DNA from: Zanthoxylum bungeanum
Lineage: Eukaryota; Streptophyta; Magnoliopsida; Sapindales; Rutaceae
Length of the DNA stretch: 64,000 nucleotides
NCBI GenBank assembly: GCA_019454045.1
Contig: SKCR01049645.1
Span: 186,001-250,000 of the forward strand
Direction: 5' to 3'
Translations under genes and position numbers: made by a program
The notes under the pieces: generated by a model
Database searches by the model: none
Told to the model about the DNA's origin: nothing
The model's input: only the letters and a program-made list of their open reading frames with translations
Shown here: positions 1-12,900 of the stretch, piece by piece
Layout of the letters: the number at the start of each line of letters is the position of its first letter
How positions within the stretch are numbered: position 1 is the stretch's first letter

Positions 1-1030
1 GTCGAGTCAAGTTGAAGACCTGGACTCCCTCTGTCCAGTCGACACATGTCATATGAAATGTACTCATGAACCTTCTTCTGGTTCAGTCGACCGGGGAAAT
101 CCCCTATGAGACTCATGTCGAGTCAAGTTGAAGACCTGGACTCCCTCTGTCTAGTCGACACATGTCGTATGAAATGTACTCATGAACCTTCTTCTAGTTC
201 AGTCGACCGGGGACATCCCCCCTGAAACTCATGTCGAGTCAAGTTGAAGACTTGGACTCCCTCTTTCCAGTAGACACATGTCGTATGAAATTTACTCATG
301 AACCTTCTTCTGGTTCAGTCGACCGGGGACATCCCCCATGAGACTCATGTCGAGTCAAGTTGAAGACCTGGACTCCCTCTGTCCAGTCGACACATGTCGT
401 ATGAAATGTACTCCTGAACCTTCTTCTGGTTCAGTCGACCGGGGACATCCCCCATGAGACTCATGTCGAGTCAAGTTGAAGACATGGACTCCCTATGTCC
501 AGTCGACACATGTCGTATGAAATGTACTCCTGAACCTTCTTCTGGTTCAGTCGACCGGGGATATCCCCATGAGACTCATGTCGAGTCAAGTTGAAGACCT
601 GGACTCCCTCTGTCTAGTCAACACATGTCGTATGAAATGTACTCATGAACCTTATTCTGGTTCAGTCGACCAGGGAAATCCCACATGAGACTCATGTCGA
701 TTCAAGTTGAAGACCTGGACTCCCTCTGTCCAGTCGACACATGTCGTATGAAATGTACTCATGAACCTTCTTCCGGTTCAGTCGACCGGGGAAATCCCCT
801 ATGAGACTCATGTCGAGTCAAGTTGAAGACTTGGACTCTCTCTGTCCAGTCGACACATGTCGTATGAAATGTACTCCTGAAACTTCTTCTGGTTCAGTCG
901 ACCGGGGACATCCCCATGAGACTCATGTCGAGTCAAGTTGAAGACCTAGACTCCCTATGTCCAGTCGACACATGTCGTATGAAATGTACTCCTGAACCTT
1001 CTACTGGTTCACTCGACCGGGGACATCCCC

Positions 1031-1113
1031 TTTGAGACTCATGTCCAGTCGACACATGTCGTATGAAATGTACTCCTGAACCTTCTTCTGGTTCAGTCGA
1101 CCGGGGACATCCC
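1031..1113. repeat. Truncated 83-bp satellite unit
   Basis: This unit lacks about 33 bp (the GTCGAGTCAAGTTGAAGACC segment and the bases after it), so GACTCATG joins directly to TCCAGTCGAC. The neighbouring full unit with CTAGACTCCC and CTACTGGTTCACTC appears both before it (near 941) and after it (near 1140), so one full and one short unit were duplicated together with a 199-bp offset. Confidence 0.7.
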
Positions 1114-2511
1114 CATGAGACTCATGTCGAGTCAAGTTGAAGACCTAGACTCCCTATGTCCAGTCGACACATGTCGTATGAAATGTACTCCTGAACCTTC
1201 TACTGGTTCACTCGACCGGGGACATCCCCATGAGACTCATGTCGAGTCAAGTTGAAGACCTGGACTCCCTCTGTCCAGTCGACACACGTCGTTTGAAATG
1301 TACTCATGAACCTTCTTCTGGTTCAGTCGACCGGGGACATCCCCCATGAGACTCATGTTGGGTCAAGTTGAAGACTTGTACTCCCTCTGTCCAGTTGACA
1401 CATGTCGTATGAAATGTACTGATGAACCTTCTTCTGGGTCAGTCGACCGGAGACATCCCCCCTGAGACACATGTCGAGTCAAGTTGAAGACCTAGACTCC
1501 CTCTGTCCAGTCGAAACATGTCGTATGAAACATACTCCTGAACCTTCTTCTGGTTCAGTCGACTGGGGACATCCCCCAAGAGACTCATGTCGAGTCAAGT
1601 TGAAGACATGGACTCCCTATGTCCAGTCGACACATGTCGTATGAAATGTACTTCTGAACCTTCTACTGGTTCAGTCGACCGGGGACCTCCCCATGAGACT
1701 CATGTCGAGTCAAGTTGAAGACCTGGACTCCCTATGTCCAGTCCACACATGTCTTATGAAATGTACTTCTGAACCTTTTTCTGGTTCAGTCTACCGGGGA
1801 CATCCCCCATGAGACTCATGTCGAGTTAAGTTGAAGACCTGGACTCCCTCTGTCCAGTCGACACATGTCGTATGAAATGTACTCCTGAACCTTCTTCTGG
1901 TTCAGTCGATCGGGGACATCCCCCATGAGACTCATGTCGAGTCAAGTTGAAGACCTGGACTCCCTCTGTCCAGTCGACACATGTCGTATGAAATGTACTC
2001 CTGAACCTTCTTCTGGTTCAGTCGACCGGGGACATCCCCAATGAGACTCATGTCGATTCAAGTTGAAGACCTTGACTCCCTCTGTCCAGTCGACACATGT
2101 CGTATGAAATGTACTCCTGAACCTTCTTCTGGTTCAGTCGACCGGGGACATCCCCCATGAGACTCATGTCGAGTCAAGTTGAAGACCTGGACTCCCTCTG
2201 TCCAGTCGACACATGTCGTATGAAATGTACTCTTAAACCTTCTACTGGTTCAGTCGACCGAGGACATCCCCCATGAGACTCATCTCGAGTCAATTGAATA
2301 CCTGGACTCCCTCTGTCCAGTCGACACATGTCGTATGAAACGTACTCCTGAACCTTCTTGTGGTTCAGTCGACCGGGGACATCCCTCATGAGACTCATGT
2401 CGAGTCAAGTTGAAGACCTGGACTCCCTCTGTCCAGTCAACATATGTCGTATGAAATGTACTCTTGAACCTTCTTCTGGTTCAGTCGATCGGGGACATCC
2501 CCCATGAGACT

Positions 2512-3670
2512 CATCTCGAGTCAATTGAATACTTGGACTCCCTCTGTCCAGTCGACACATGTCGTATGAAACATACTCCTGAACCTTCTTGTGGTTCAGT
2601 CGACCGGGGACATCCCCCATGAGACACATGTCGAGTCAAGTTGAAGACCTGGACTCCCTTTGTCCAGTCGACACATGTCGTATGAAATGTACTCCTGAAC
2701 CTTCTCTGGTTCAGTCGACTGGGGACATCCCCAATGAGATTCATGTCGAGTCAAGTTGTAGACCTGGACTCCCTCTGTCCAGTCGACACATGTCGTATGA
2801 AATGTACTCTAAAACCTTCTTCTGGTTCTGTCGACCGGGGACATCCCACATGAGACTCATGTCCAGTCAAATTGAAGACATGGACTCCATCTGTCCAGTC
2901 GACACATGTTGTATGAAATAAACTCTTGAACCTTTTTTCTGATTCAGTCGACAGGGGACATCTCCCATGAGACTCATGTCGAGTCAAGTTGAAGACCTGG
3001 ACTCCCTCTGTCAAGTCGACATATGTCGTATGAAATGTACTCTTGAAATTTCTTCTGGTTCTGTCGACTGGGGACATCCCCCATGAGACTCATCTCGAGT
3101 CAAATTGAATACCTGGACTCCCTCTGTCCAGTCGACACATGTCGTATGAAACATACTCCTGAACCTTCTTGTGGTTCAGTCGACCGGGGACATCCCCCAT
3201 GAGACACATGTCGAGTCAAGTTGAAGACCTGGACTCCCTTTGTCCAGTCGACACATGTCGTATGAAATGTACTCCTGAACCTTCTTCTGGTTCAGTCGAC
3301 TGGGGACATCCCAATGAGATTCATGTCGAGTCAAGTTGTAGACCTGGACTCCCTCTGTCCAGTCGACACATGTCGTATGAAATGTACTCCTAAACCTTCT
3401 TCTGGTTCTGTCGACCGGGGACATCCCACATGAGACTCATGTCCAGTCAAATTGAAGACATGGACTCCATCTGTCCAGTCGACACATGTTGTATGAAATA
3501 AACTCTTGAACCTTTTTTCTGATTCAGTCGACAGGGGACATCTCCCATGAGACTCATGTCGAGTCAAGTTGAAGACCTGGACTCCCTCTGTCCAGTCGAC
3601 ACATGTCTTTTGAAATGTACTCCTGAACCTTCTTCTGGTTCAGTGGACCGGGGAAATCCCCTATGAGACT
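2512..3670. repeat. Five-unit higher-order duplication in the satellite
   Basis: Variants that are rare elsewhere in the array (CATCTCGAG, a unit with CTTGTGGTTC, GAGACACATG, AAGTTGTAGACC, GTCCAGTCAAATTG, TTTTTTCTGATTCAG) recur in the same order about 580 bp apart, at 2512-3090 and 3091-3670. That equals five 116-bp units, so this is a tandemly duplicated higher-order repeat. Confidence 0.85.
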
Positions 3671-6043
3671 CATGTCGAGTCAAGTTGAAGACCTGGACTA
3701 CCTCTGTCCAGTCGACACATGTTGTATGAAATGTACTAATGAACCTTCTTCTGGTTCAGTCGACCGGGGACAACCCCAATGAGACTCATGTTGAGTCAAG
3801 TTAAAGACCTGGACTCCCTCTGTCCAGTCGACACATGTCGTATCAAATGTACTCATGAACCTTCTTCTGGTTCAGTCGACCGGGGACATCCCCATGAGAC
3901 TCATGTCGAGTCAAGTTGAAGACCTGGACTCCCTATGTCCAGTCGACAAATGTCGTATGAAATGTACTCCTAAACCTTCTTCTGGTTCAGTCGACCGGGG
4001 ACATCCCCAATGAGACTCATGTCGATTCAAGTTGAAGACCTGGACTCCCTCTGTCCAGTCGACACATGTCGTATGAAATTTACTCCTGAACCTTCTTCTG
4101 GTTCAGTCGACCGGGGACATCCCAATGAGATTCATGTCGAGTCAAGTTGAAGACCTGGACTCCCTCTGTCCAGACGACACATATCGTATGAAATGTACTC
4201 CTGAACCTTCTTCTGGTTCAGTCGATCAGGGACCTCCCCAATGAGACACATGTCAAGTCAAGTTGAAAACCTGGACTCCCTCTGTCCAGTCGACATATGT
4301 CGTATGAAATGTACTCATGAACATTCTTCTGGTTCAGTTGACCGGGGACATCCCCATGAGACTCATTTCGAGTCAAGTTGAAGACATGGACTCCCTCTGT
4401 CCATTCGACACATGTCGTATGAAATGTACTCTTGACCCTTCTTCTGGTTCACTCGACCAGGGACAACCCCCATGAAACTCTTGTCGAGTCAAGTTGAAGA
4501 CCTGGACTCCCTCTGTCCAGTCGACACATGTCGTATGAAATGTACTCTTAAACCTTCTTGTGGTTCAGTCGACCGGGGACATCCCCCATGAGACTCATGT
4601 CGAGTCAACTTGAAGACCTGGACTCCCTCTGTCCAGTCGACACATGTCGTATAAAATGTACTTCTGAACCTACTGGTTCAGTCGACCGGGGACCTCCCTA
4701 TGAGACTCATGTCGAGTCAAGTTGAAGACCTGGACTCCCTATGTCCAGTCGACACATGTCGTATGAAATGTACTTCTGAACCTTTTCCTGGTTCAGTCTA
4801 CCGGGGACATCCCCCATGAGACTCATGTCGAGTTAAGTTGAAGACCTGGACTCCCTCTGTCCAGTCGACACATGTCGTATGAAATGTACTCCTGAACCTT
4901 CTTCTGGTTCTGTCGATCGGGGACATCCCCCAGGAGACTCATGTCGAGTCAAGTTGAAGACCCGGACTCCCTCTGTCCAGTCGACACATGTCGTATGAAA
5001 TGTACTCCTGAACCTTCTTCTGGTTCAGTCGACCGGGGACATCCCCAATGAGACTCATGTCTATTCAAGTTGAAGACCTTGACTCCCTCTGTCCAGTCGA
5101 CACATGTCGTATGAAATGTACTCCTGAACCTTCTTCTGGTTCAGTCGACCGGGGACATCCCCCATGAGACTCATGTCGAGTGAAGTTGAAGACCTGGACT
5201 CCCTCTGTCCAGTCGACACATGTCGTATGAAATTTACTCTTGAACCTTCTTCTGGTGCAGTCGACCGGGGACATCCCCCATGAGACTCATGTTGAGTCAA
5301 GTTGAAGACCTGGACTCCCTCTGTCCAGTCGACATATGTCGTATGAAATGTACTCATGAACCTTCTTCTGGTTCAGTCGACCCGGGAAATCCCTCATGAG
5401 ACTCATGTCGATTCAAGTTGAGGACCTTGACCTCCTCTGTCCAGTCGACACATGTCGTATGAAATGTACTCTTGAACCTTCTTCTGGTTCAGTCGACCGG
5501 GGACATCCCAATGAGATTCATGTCGAGTCAAGTTGAAGATCTGGACTCCCTCTGTCCAGACGACACATGTCGTATGAAATGTACTCCTGAACCTTCTTCT
5601 AGTTTAGTCGACCGGGGACATCCCCAATGAGACTCATGTCGAGTCAAGTTGAAGACCTGGACTCCCTCTATCCAGTCGACACATGTATTATGAAATGTAC
5701 TACTGAACCTTCTTCTGGTTCAGTCGACCGGGGACATCCCAATGAGATTCATGTCGAGTCAAGTTGTAGACCTGGACTCCCTCTGTCCAGTCGACACATG
5801 TCGTATGAAATGTACTCCTGAACCTTCTTCTGGTTCAGTCGACCGGGGACATCCCCCATGAGACTCATGTCAAGTCAAATTGAAGACCTGGACTCCATCT
5901 GTCCAGTCGACACATGTTGTATGAAATGTACTCCTGAACCTTTTTTATGATTCAGTCGACCGGGGACATCCCCCATGAGACTCATGTCGAGTCAAGTTGA
6001 AGACCTGGACTCCCTCTGTCCAGTCAACACATGTCGTATGAAA

Positions 6044-6913
6044 GTCCTGTCTTCCAGGAAACTCCTATGGTTTCATGGGGAATCAAGCTCCTGAAGCATG
6101 GAAAGCGTATTTTGAAGACTCAAATGATTGCTCGACAATTTAATTATGTAAAGAGACTAGTAACCGTGTTGAACCAAGTATTGACACAATGTAACGTTTA
6201 CAGCTGTGTTTTCTTGACACATGCTCTTATATTTTGTTCTGTTCAACACATATAGAAATACTCTTCAAATCAAAAGTCTTTTTAACTTGAAGAGTATGAG
6301 ACAAACTGTATGGGCCAAAATTGGTTCAGGGGTAAAATTATCTTTCCATTCAAAACCCAATGTCAAGTAAGGCCCCCAAACAAAAGCCTAGCCAAACCCA
6401 AAGCAAGGCCCAAAAAGACTTGATACCACTTTTACATAAGGCTACACACATAAAGTCAAACCGAGGAACAGCATAAAACACACTTCAATTCGTTACCAAC
6501 TATTTTCCTTTTTTCTGAACATGATATATGTCTTCCACATGCAGAGATTAGAGATCCCCGAAATTTCATCTTTCAATTATGTTATGGGACCCCTTTTTCC
6601 ATGTGCAAAGCTAAAGGTTTCATATTTCTCCATCTATAAATAGAAACATAATTCGTAGTACAATTCATTCAAGCCTGACTTGTCACATTCAAATCTTCTG
6701 CTCTCAGACACCAGTTCTTAGAACTTCCCATTTCCTAAACATTTGTCACCGCCCTCACGGCCACCCAAAGAAGGTTAAGGTAATAACAAGCCTTGCTTTC
6801 ACATTTTACACATTTACATACCATTTCACACTACTGACTTGGGCGTCGGAGTGTACTCGGCACCCACCACACCGGTGGTAGTCTACTCCAACTCATTCTA
6901 CTTTGTTTTGCAG
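6044..6913 (+). other. Non-coding stretch with LTR-like features
   Basis: There is no convincing gene. After the satellite ends, the sequence becomes ordinary AT-rich DNA. A TATAAATAG box lies at 6635-6643, followed by a leader-like pyrimidine-rich stretch, a possible splice donor (AAGGTAATA near 6780), a GGCGTCGGAGTG segment of a kind common in the U5 of plant gypsy LTRs, and a good acceptor (TTTTGCAG, ending 6913) directly before the FAR1-like reading frame. It could be a decayed solo LTR, or the promoter, 5' UTR and first intron of the FAR1-like gene that follows, or an LTR serving as both. I could not define LTR ends or a target-site duplication. Confidence 0.35.
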
Positions 6914-8561
6914 GATCGCTAGTGCCCTCAACTTACAAATTCTGATTGAGGACCTCGGTCGAAATCCAGCGTCCACAGATGATAATGACGATAATGAACC
7001 AAAGAAAGATATGGTTTTTGATAATGCTAATGATATGTTTAGTTATTACAAAGAATATGGTAAACGAAAGGGGTTTCCAGTAGTGCGAAGAAGTAGTAGA
7101 AAATGGGGTGATGGGAATTTTAGATATGTGACATTTGCTTGTGGGAGAAACAACTTGTCAAAAACGAAATCGAGTAATATTTTAAAGCCCCAACCAAATT
7201 CAAAAATTGGTTGCAATGCTAAAATTTGTGGATGTGTAGATGAAGTTGGAAAATGGAGGGTTCGAACTTTAGTTCTTGAGCACAACCATGAATTATTATC
7301 TCCATCGAAGTCCAAGTATTTCAGATGTAACCGTAGCATCAATATACATGCAAAAATGAAACTTGAGATAAATGATAGAGCTGGAATTAGAGTTTCCCAA
7401 AGTAGTAATTCTCTTGTTATTGAGGCTGGTGGGCATGATAATGTTACATTTACGGCAAGAGATTGCAGAATTCACGTTAACAAGCAAAGAAGATTACGAC
7501 TTGGCGAAGGAGATGCTGCAGCTTTACAAAACTACTTGATGAACATGCAAGCAGAAGACGATAGGTTTTACTTTAGCTTGAACTTAGATTATGAAGGTCG
7601 ATTAAAAAATATATTTTGGGCTGATCCGAGGAGTAGGGCCGCCTATAAATCTTTTGGTGATGTTGTTACATTTGACACCACATATCTAACAAATAAGTAT
7701 GACATGCCATGCCATTCGCTCCATTTGTAGGAGTTAATCATCATGGTCATTCTATATTGTTAGGATGTGGATTGATATCACATGAGGATACTGAAACGTT
7801 TACATGGTTATTTAGGATATGGTTATCTTGCATGTTCAATGTGGCACTATTGGAATTATTACTGACCAAGACAGGGCAATGAAAAAAGCAATAGAGATTG
7901 TTTTTCCTACTACTCGACATCGATGGTGTTTGTGGCATATACTTAAGAAAGTTCCTGAAAAATTAGGATGCTATAATCAATATTATGCAATCACGATGAA
8001 ACTTGGCAGCATATGCTTGTATAGTATGATTTGGGCAGTAATGAATGGCTTAGTGAGTTATATCAGGAGAGACATCATTGGGTTCCATGTTTTCTGATGA
8101 ACAGTTTTTGGGCAGACATGTCAACCACTCAACGTAGTGAAAGTATGAATGCCTTCTCTGATGGGTATGTTAACTCAAAAACAACATTGAAATAATTTGT
8201 TGAGCAGTATAATCATGCTTTGCGGAGTAAAGTTGAAAAAGAAGTAAGTGAAGATATTAAGTCAATTTCACAGCAACTTCCATGTGTAACAGAATATAAG
8301 ATGGAGCAGCAATTGCAGGAAGTGTACACCATTTCAAAGTTCAAAGAATTTCAGCAAGAGTTAATTAGAAAGATGTATTGCGAAGTTGTCAATTCAGTGG
8401 GATCAGAACATGAAGTAAGAGAAGATGTGAAAGTTGGTGATGGAAAAAAAGAACTTTTTTTAAAGTTTACTTTGGAAAAGAGAAAGGGGAAATTAGTTGT
8501 AGTTGTTCAAGGTATCAGTTTAGAAGACATTATAATTACAAATAAACTGCAAAATGCATAA
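6914..8561 (+). pseudogene. FAR1/FRS family (MULE transposase-derived) pseudogene
   Basis: FAR1/FHY3-related proteins are nuclear transcription factors derived from Mutator-like transposases. The first block (6914-7730) carries the FAR1 DNA-binding region of the WRKY-GCM1 zinc-finger type (KRKGFPVVRRSSRKW, later CNAKICGCV and LEHNHELL) and then the start of the MULE transposase domain (GDVVTFDTTYLTNKYDMP, with the first catalytic Asp). The frame then shifts; homology continues through GVNHHGHSILLGCGLI, ITDQDRAMKKAIE (second Asp), RHRWCLWHILKKVPEKLG, DMSTTQRSESMNAF and ALRSKVEKE to the stop near 8561. At least three frameshifts and an in-frame TAA (about 8191, after NSKTTLK) break it, and the C-terminal SWIM zinc finger expected in the family is missing. 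It is either a dead FRS gene or a dead MULE. Confidence 0.85.
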
Positions 8562-8993
8562 CACTGAATCAAGATATACTGAGATAAAATATTCAAGTTG
8601 TACATATTCATCAAAGCAATAATACTAACAGCAAACAATATATAAACTACGAAATGCATAACACTGAATCAAAGCTGCAACCTTCAATTATTTCAAGCTA
8701 ACAGCAAATAGTATATATTCATTTTCACATAGCAATAATACTAACAGCAAACAATATATAAACTGCAAAATGCATAGCACTGAATCAAAGTTGCAACCTT
8801 CAATTATTTCAAGCTAACAGCAAACAGTATATATTCATTTTCACATAGTAATAATACTAACAGCAAACAATATATAACTGCAAAATGCATAGCACTGAAT
8901 CAAAGCTGCAACCTTCAATTATTTCAAGCTAACAGCAAACAGTATATATTCATTTTCACATAGCAATAATACTAACAGCAAACAATATTCATT
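8543..8993. repeat. AT-rich tandem repeat, 116-bp period, about 3.3 copies
   Basis: AATACTAACAGCAAACAATA recurs at 8621, 8737, 8853 and 8968 (steps 116, 116 and 115), with shared blocks GCAAAATGCATAGCACTGAA and TGCAACCTTCAATTATTTCA. A degenerate first copy overlaps the end of the FAR1-like pseudogene. The sequence is unrelated to the left-hand satellite despite the same period. Confidence 0.9.
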
Positions 8994-9236
8994 TTTTCCA
9001 AAAAGAATTTATTCCTAAAAATTTTCAAAATAATTTTTTTCTAAACTCACCAAAGATTCATACCAAGCAACTGGATAAAATAACTCTGGAATCCTTATAC
9101 AAATGAATCTGTGATGGTGTCGAAAAATGATTAAAAAAATTAATCTAAATTTCCTGTGGAAAAATGAATCAGCCATCAACTCCTCAACTATTTAACTTAA
9201 TTACAATACTCAGGCATAACAGTGACGGAAGCTTAC
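8994..9236. other. AT-rich spacer, nothing recognised
   Basis: Low-complexity A/T-rich DNA with oligo-T and oligo-A runs. I see no gene, RNA or element in it. Confidence 0.6.
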
Positions 9237-9600
9237 CTGCAACACTTTGTGATGGTGAATAAAGCAATTTGGGAAATTTGGTGATAGTGGTGAGTCTTCG
9301 AACTAAAATGTGGTTGTGCTGGTGAGATGAGTGAACGAAGCTTGGGATTCGATCATCTAGTAATTGCTGGAAGCCATGGATTTTCAATTTTGAATTCTTT
9401 GAAGCAATCCCTAACCCATCACTTTCTGAAATTTGGGGCGGGAAAGATATGTTTTTGTTGGGATTGCTTCGTTTGGTTGCTGGAATAAAACAAATTGATC
9501 TTATTTGGTTACCATGATAACACAAAATCAGGTTCATTACTTTTAATGAAACGCATGTTCCGCAGAGTTTCGTGAAGAAAGTGAGTACCAATATCAATAC
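9237..9600 (-). other. Possible first exon of an unidentified minus-strand transcript
   Basis: On the minus strand an open frame of about 120-137 codons runs from near 9597 to 9237, where it meets a consensus donor, CAG|GTAAGC (donor GT at 9236-9235). The peptide (Ser/Lys-rich, no motif) matches nothing I know. Downstream on this strand lies only the antisense of the FAR1 pseudogene, so the remaining exons, if any, are not evident. It could be a non-coding 5' exon sharing a divergent promoter with the kinase gene, or chance. Confidence 0.2.
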
Positions 9601-9659
9601 TTGATAATAAATCAGAAAATTTTCTTTAGTTCATTATTATTACACAAGCCGTGTCCCAA

Positions 9660-9928
9660 AACCACGTAACGTTAACTTGTGTTGGCGTTTTTTTGGCGGC
9701 TATTCCTCTCGACCAATCAATTATAAGCTTTCCTCTCTCTGTCTCTTTCTCTCTCTTACATTTTTTGTTTTGGGGTTTACTTGAGAATTTTGACACAGAA
9801 AATGACGATTCTATAAAACTCCCGAGATCCATTTGAGAATGCGGAATACCCAGATCGGATCCGGATCCAGTTGCTGAATTTTTCATGGTTTGAAGTATGT
9901 TCTTGGTTTAAAAAGTCAATTTTTGGTT
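9660..9928 (+). promoter_or_regulatory. Presumed promoter and 5' UTR of the PBL17-like kinase
   Basis: A CCAAT motif (near 9712), an AT-rich ATTATAAGC (near 9720) and then a CT-rich tract (CTCTCTCTGTCTCTTTCTCTC, 9734-9755) precede the first ATG by about 170-200 bp. CT-rich initiator or leader sequences are common in plant genes. The exact start site is inferred. Confidence 0.4.
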
Positions 9929-12900
9929 ATGGGCAAGGCAAAGTTATTGAGTAGATTCATGGGGATTTGTTTTACTCTTGAAGAACAACAACGGCAACTC
10001 AATCAACAACAATTCTCAAATAAGGAGGAGAATCAAGGTATTACTTTTTTTTATTTTATGTTTATTTACATTTTTAATCATGTTAAATTGTAAATGCATG
10101 TCTAATTGCAAACAATTTTGTGTGTGCACAAGAAATAGAGCGTTCTATGCAGTAACAATTTTTTTATTCTCTTGTTGAATTAGGACATGAATCACCCGGA
10201 ATGAAAAGTGCTCAAGTACCTCCTAAGAATGTTAATGATCTCCGGAACTGAATCACCTGGATATAGTAATGTTGATATATTTACATGTGATGAAATGGAA
10301 TTAGCCACAAAATTTTTCCGGCCAGATTTTATCCTCGGTGAGGGTGGGTTTGGAGTTGTCTATAAAGGAGTAATCGATGAGAGTGTGAAGCCAGGTTACA
10401 AGACCACATTTGTTGCCGTTAAGGAGCTTAATCGTGGTGGATACCAAGGGGACAGAGAATGGCTGGTAATTTTTTCTTTCCTTGTAATTGTGTTTTCTTT
10501 TTTTTTTTTTCTTTCGAAATCCTATCTATAGATGATGGAATGGAGAAAATCTTTTGTTTCTGTGCTGACTAATGCAAGGAATTCTGTTAATAATAATAAC
10601 AACTGCAATGGATCCAAATGATGGTGGAAGCATTTACTTAATTCTAGACATCCAATTAATTACCAAGTGTTTTATTGTAGACATTATTCAAACATGTGCT
10701 CAAACTTATGCATGCATATGCGTAGCCATGGAGAGACGTGGATCACATTTGTATGCACGTATATGCATATCCACATACATATGTTTGTACACCCTATGCA
10801 CATATCTATGTGCACCAGTGTGTATACAATATACTGAAACCAGAAAGAAATTGACCATTTGCTAGCTAAAACTGAGGTGAATTAAGAATTTAAATATTTT
10901 CTGTACTTCTAAAATCATCAAGGAAACAGGAAGTGGGAAAATAAAATGAAGCCAATAGTTGGAAGGTTTGTTATCATCGTATTATTATTCCAGCTAGAAA
11001 ATCAAACTTTTTTACTTGCATGGAATTTTCACAAAAGAAGGAATTGAATTGCTTTTTTTTTACCATATCATTGTCTGTTTTGTAGGCAGAAGTCAACTAT
11101 TTAGGACAACTTCGGCACTCCAATCTTGTGAAGCTTGTTGGGTACTGTTGTGAGGATGAGCACAGGATATTGGTCTATGAATACATGGAGGGTGGGAGCC
11201 TGGAAAAACATCTCCTTCGAAGTAAGTTTCTGATTTTGATTCTTTGGGACTTGATGGTGGTTAACTTGAAACTGGTAGAACTAAACTTCTGCTGAATTGA
11301 AGGGAAAAGTTTGTCGGGAATAGAAGCCCAAGCAAATTGGAAAAACAGTTCTTTCTCCCTAACTATTTTTATGTGCAGGGATAATAATATATGGTAGAAA
11401 GTAGAAATGTAAAAGCTAAATAGACCATTCATAAATAAAGTACTGGCAGTATGTGATAGACTGTTAAGTTAAAACTAATAACGGTTTCTGCTCACTCTAC
11501 TTTCGAATTGACTCAATTTTTACAAGCATAATAGATATAACTGGTAAAGTGCTTAATGGCTCCGTTAAACCTTCAAGCCGTTTGAATATTTACTACTTTT
11601 ATGATGTTCCATGTGTATTAAACTGCCTCAACACTTTGAATGTGTTACTTGTCCATGCTTACATTGGTTAAAATATCAAAGTATCACATTTTATTTCTTG
11701 TGGAAAGTTTGGGAAAATTCATTAATGAGAAAAAAATATGTATACATGTAGCCAATTTACAGGTAGAAACGAAGACTATCATTCTATAGTAATGCTATTT
11801 TTCCTTGGTAGCAGGAGTTGGTTGTACGTTGACATGGTCAAGAAGAATGAAGATTGCTTTAGATGCAGCAAAAGGGCTTGCTTTTCTTCATGGTGCAGAG
11901 AGACCTGTCATATACCGTGATTTTAAGACATCAAACATCTTGCTGGACGCAATTAGTTTTCATTTTTTATTGTGGAATGTGGAGTATATTTTAGATGTCT
12001 AAAAATAACCACAGTAATTAAACAGTCAGTCAGAATTTTGTTCTCTCAAATGGCCCCTCAAAGCAGAATGTGAGAAAGGTTTATATTTGTTGAAGTTGTT
12101 AGAATTTTTTCTTTATTTCTTCCTTCTATTTATTTGGGAACAAACCATGAGATTCTTTGATACAAGTGTAGTTTACCTTTCAGTTTGTGATTTAATGGCT
12201 CTTTTTCATTGATAAAGCCATGCATTTTCCTCTGCTGAAAATCAAAAATGAATTGCAGGATTTTAATGCAAAGCTTTCAGACTTCGGGCTAGCGAAGGAC
12301 GGGCCTATGGGAGACCAGACCCATGTGTCAACACGGGTGATGGGCACATACGGTTATGCCGCTCCTGAATATGTGATGACTGGTAAGTTATTTACTGTGA
12401 CATTGCATTGAAAAAAGACAACCGGTAGAAATTAGGATCATCCACTTTCCACAGTGGACATGAATGTGTATATATATTGCATTTGATGTAGGAAAAATAA
12501 ATCAAAACCTCTTAATGGTACTTTCTTTTGTTTACTGGAATTAAATTTATAGGTAGAAGATATATTTATATTGAATGTAAGTTGTTATCTGAAATTAACA
12601 TTAAATGTAATTTTTGCTTGGTATCATGTTAGCATTGCATCTCTATAATGAAATTTTATTCATCTTACAAGGACATTTGACAGCCCGCTGCGATATTTAT
12701 GGTTTTGGGGTAGTGTTACTTGAGATGCTCCTTGGAAGGAAAGCAGTGGACAAAAGTAGACCTAGTCGAGAACACAACCTGGTTGAATGGGCACGCCCGC
12801 TTTTGAACAACAATAAGAAGGTTTTGCGGATATTGGACCCTAGACTGAAAGGGCAGTACTCATCCAGAACTGCAATGAAAGTGGCCGGTTTAGCATACCA

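Larger units (their letters stand above)
1..6043. repeat. 116-bp tandem satellite array, about 52 units
   Basis: Near-identical units follow one another without spacers; unit starts (GTCGAGTCAAGTTGAAG) fall at 1, 117, 233, 349 and 465, so the period is 116 bp with occasional 115-bp units. Each unit holds two GTCGAC palindromes (offsets 38 and 86) and short dyads: GAACC-N7-GGTTC, GGGG-ACAT-CCCC and GACTC-ATGTC-GAGTC. The array runs off the left edge and stops abruptly near 6043 within a unit. Because 116 is not a multiple of three, open frames here are short and change frame at every unit; they are not genes. It resembles a pericentromeric or heterochromatic satellite, but its chromosomal location cannot be told from here. 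Confidence 0.97.

Noticed and set aside
2174..5821. Many short open frames of 60-110 codons in the satellite, on both strands
   Set aside because: They follow the repeat, change frame at each 116-bp unit and share the same low-information peptide words; no start context or conserved protein.
1..6043. CRISPR-like regular repeats
   Set aside because: Units abut directly, with no unique spacers, in a plant nuclear context.
1..8993. Common origin of the two 116-bp repeats
   Set aside because: No shared sequence words and opposite base composition; only the period agrees.
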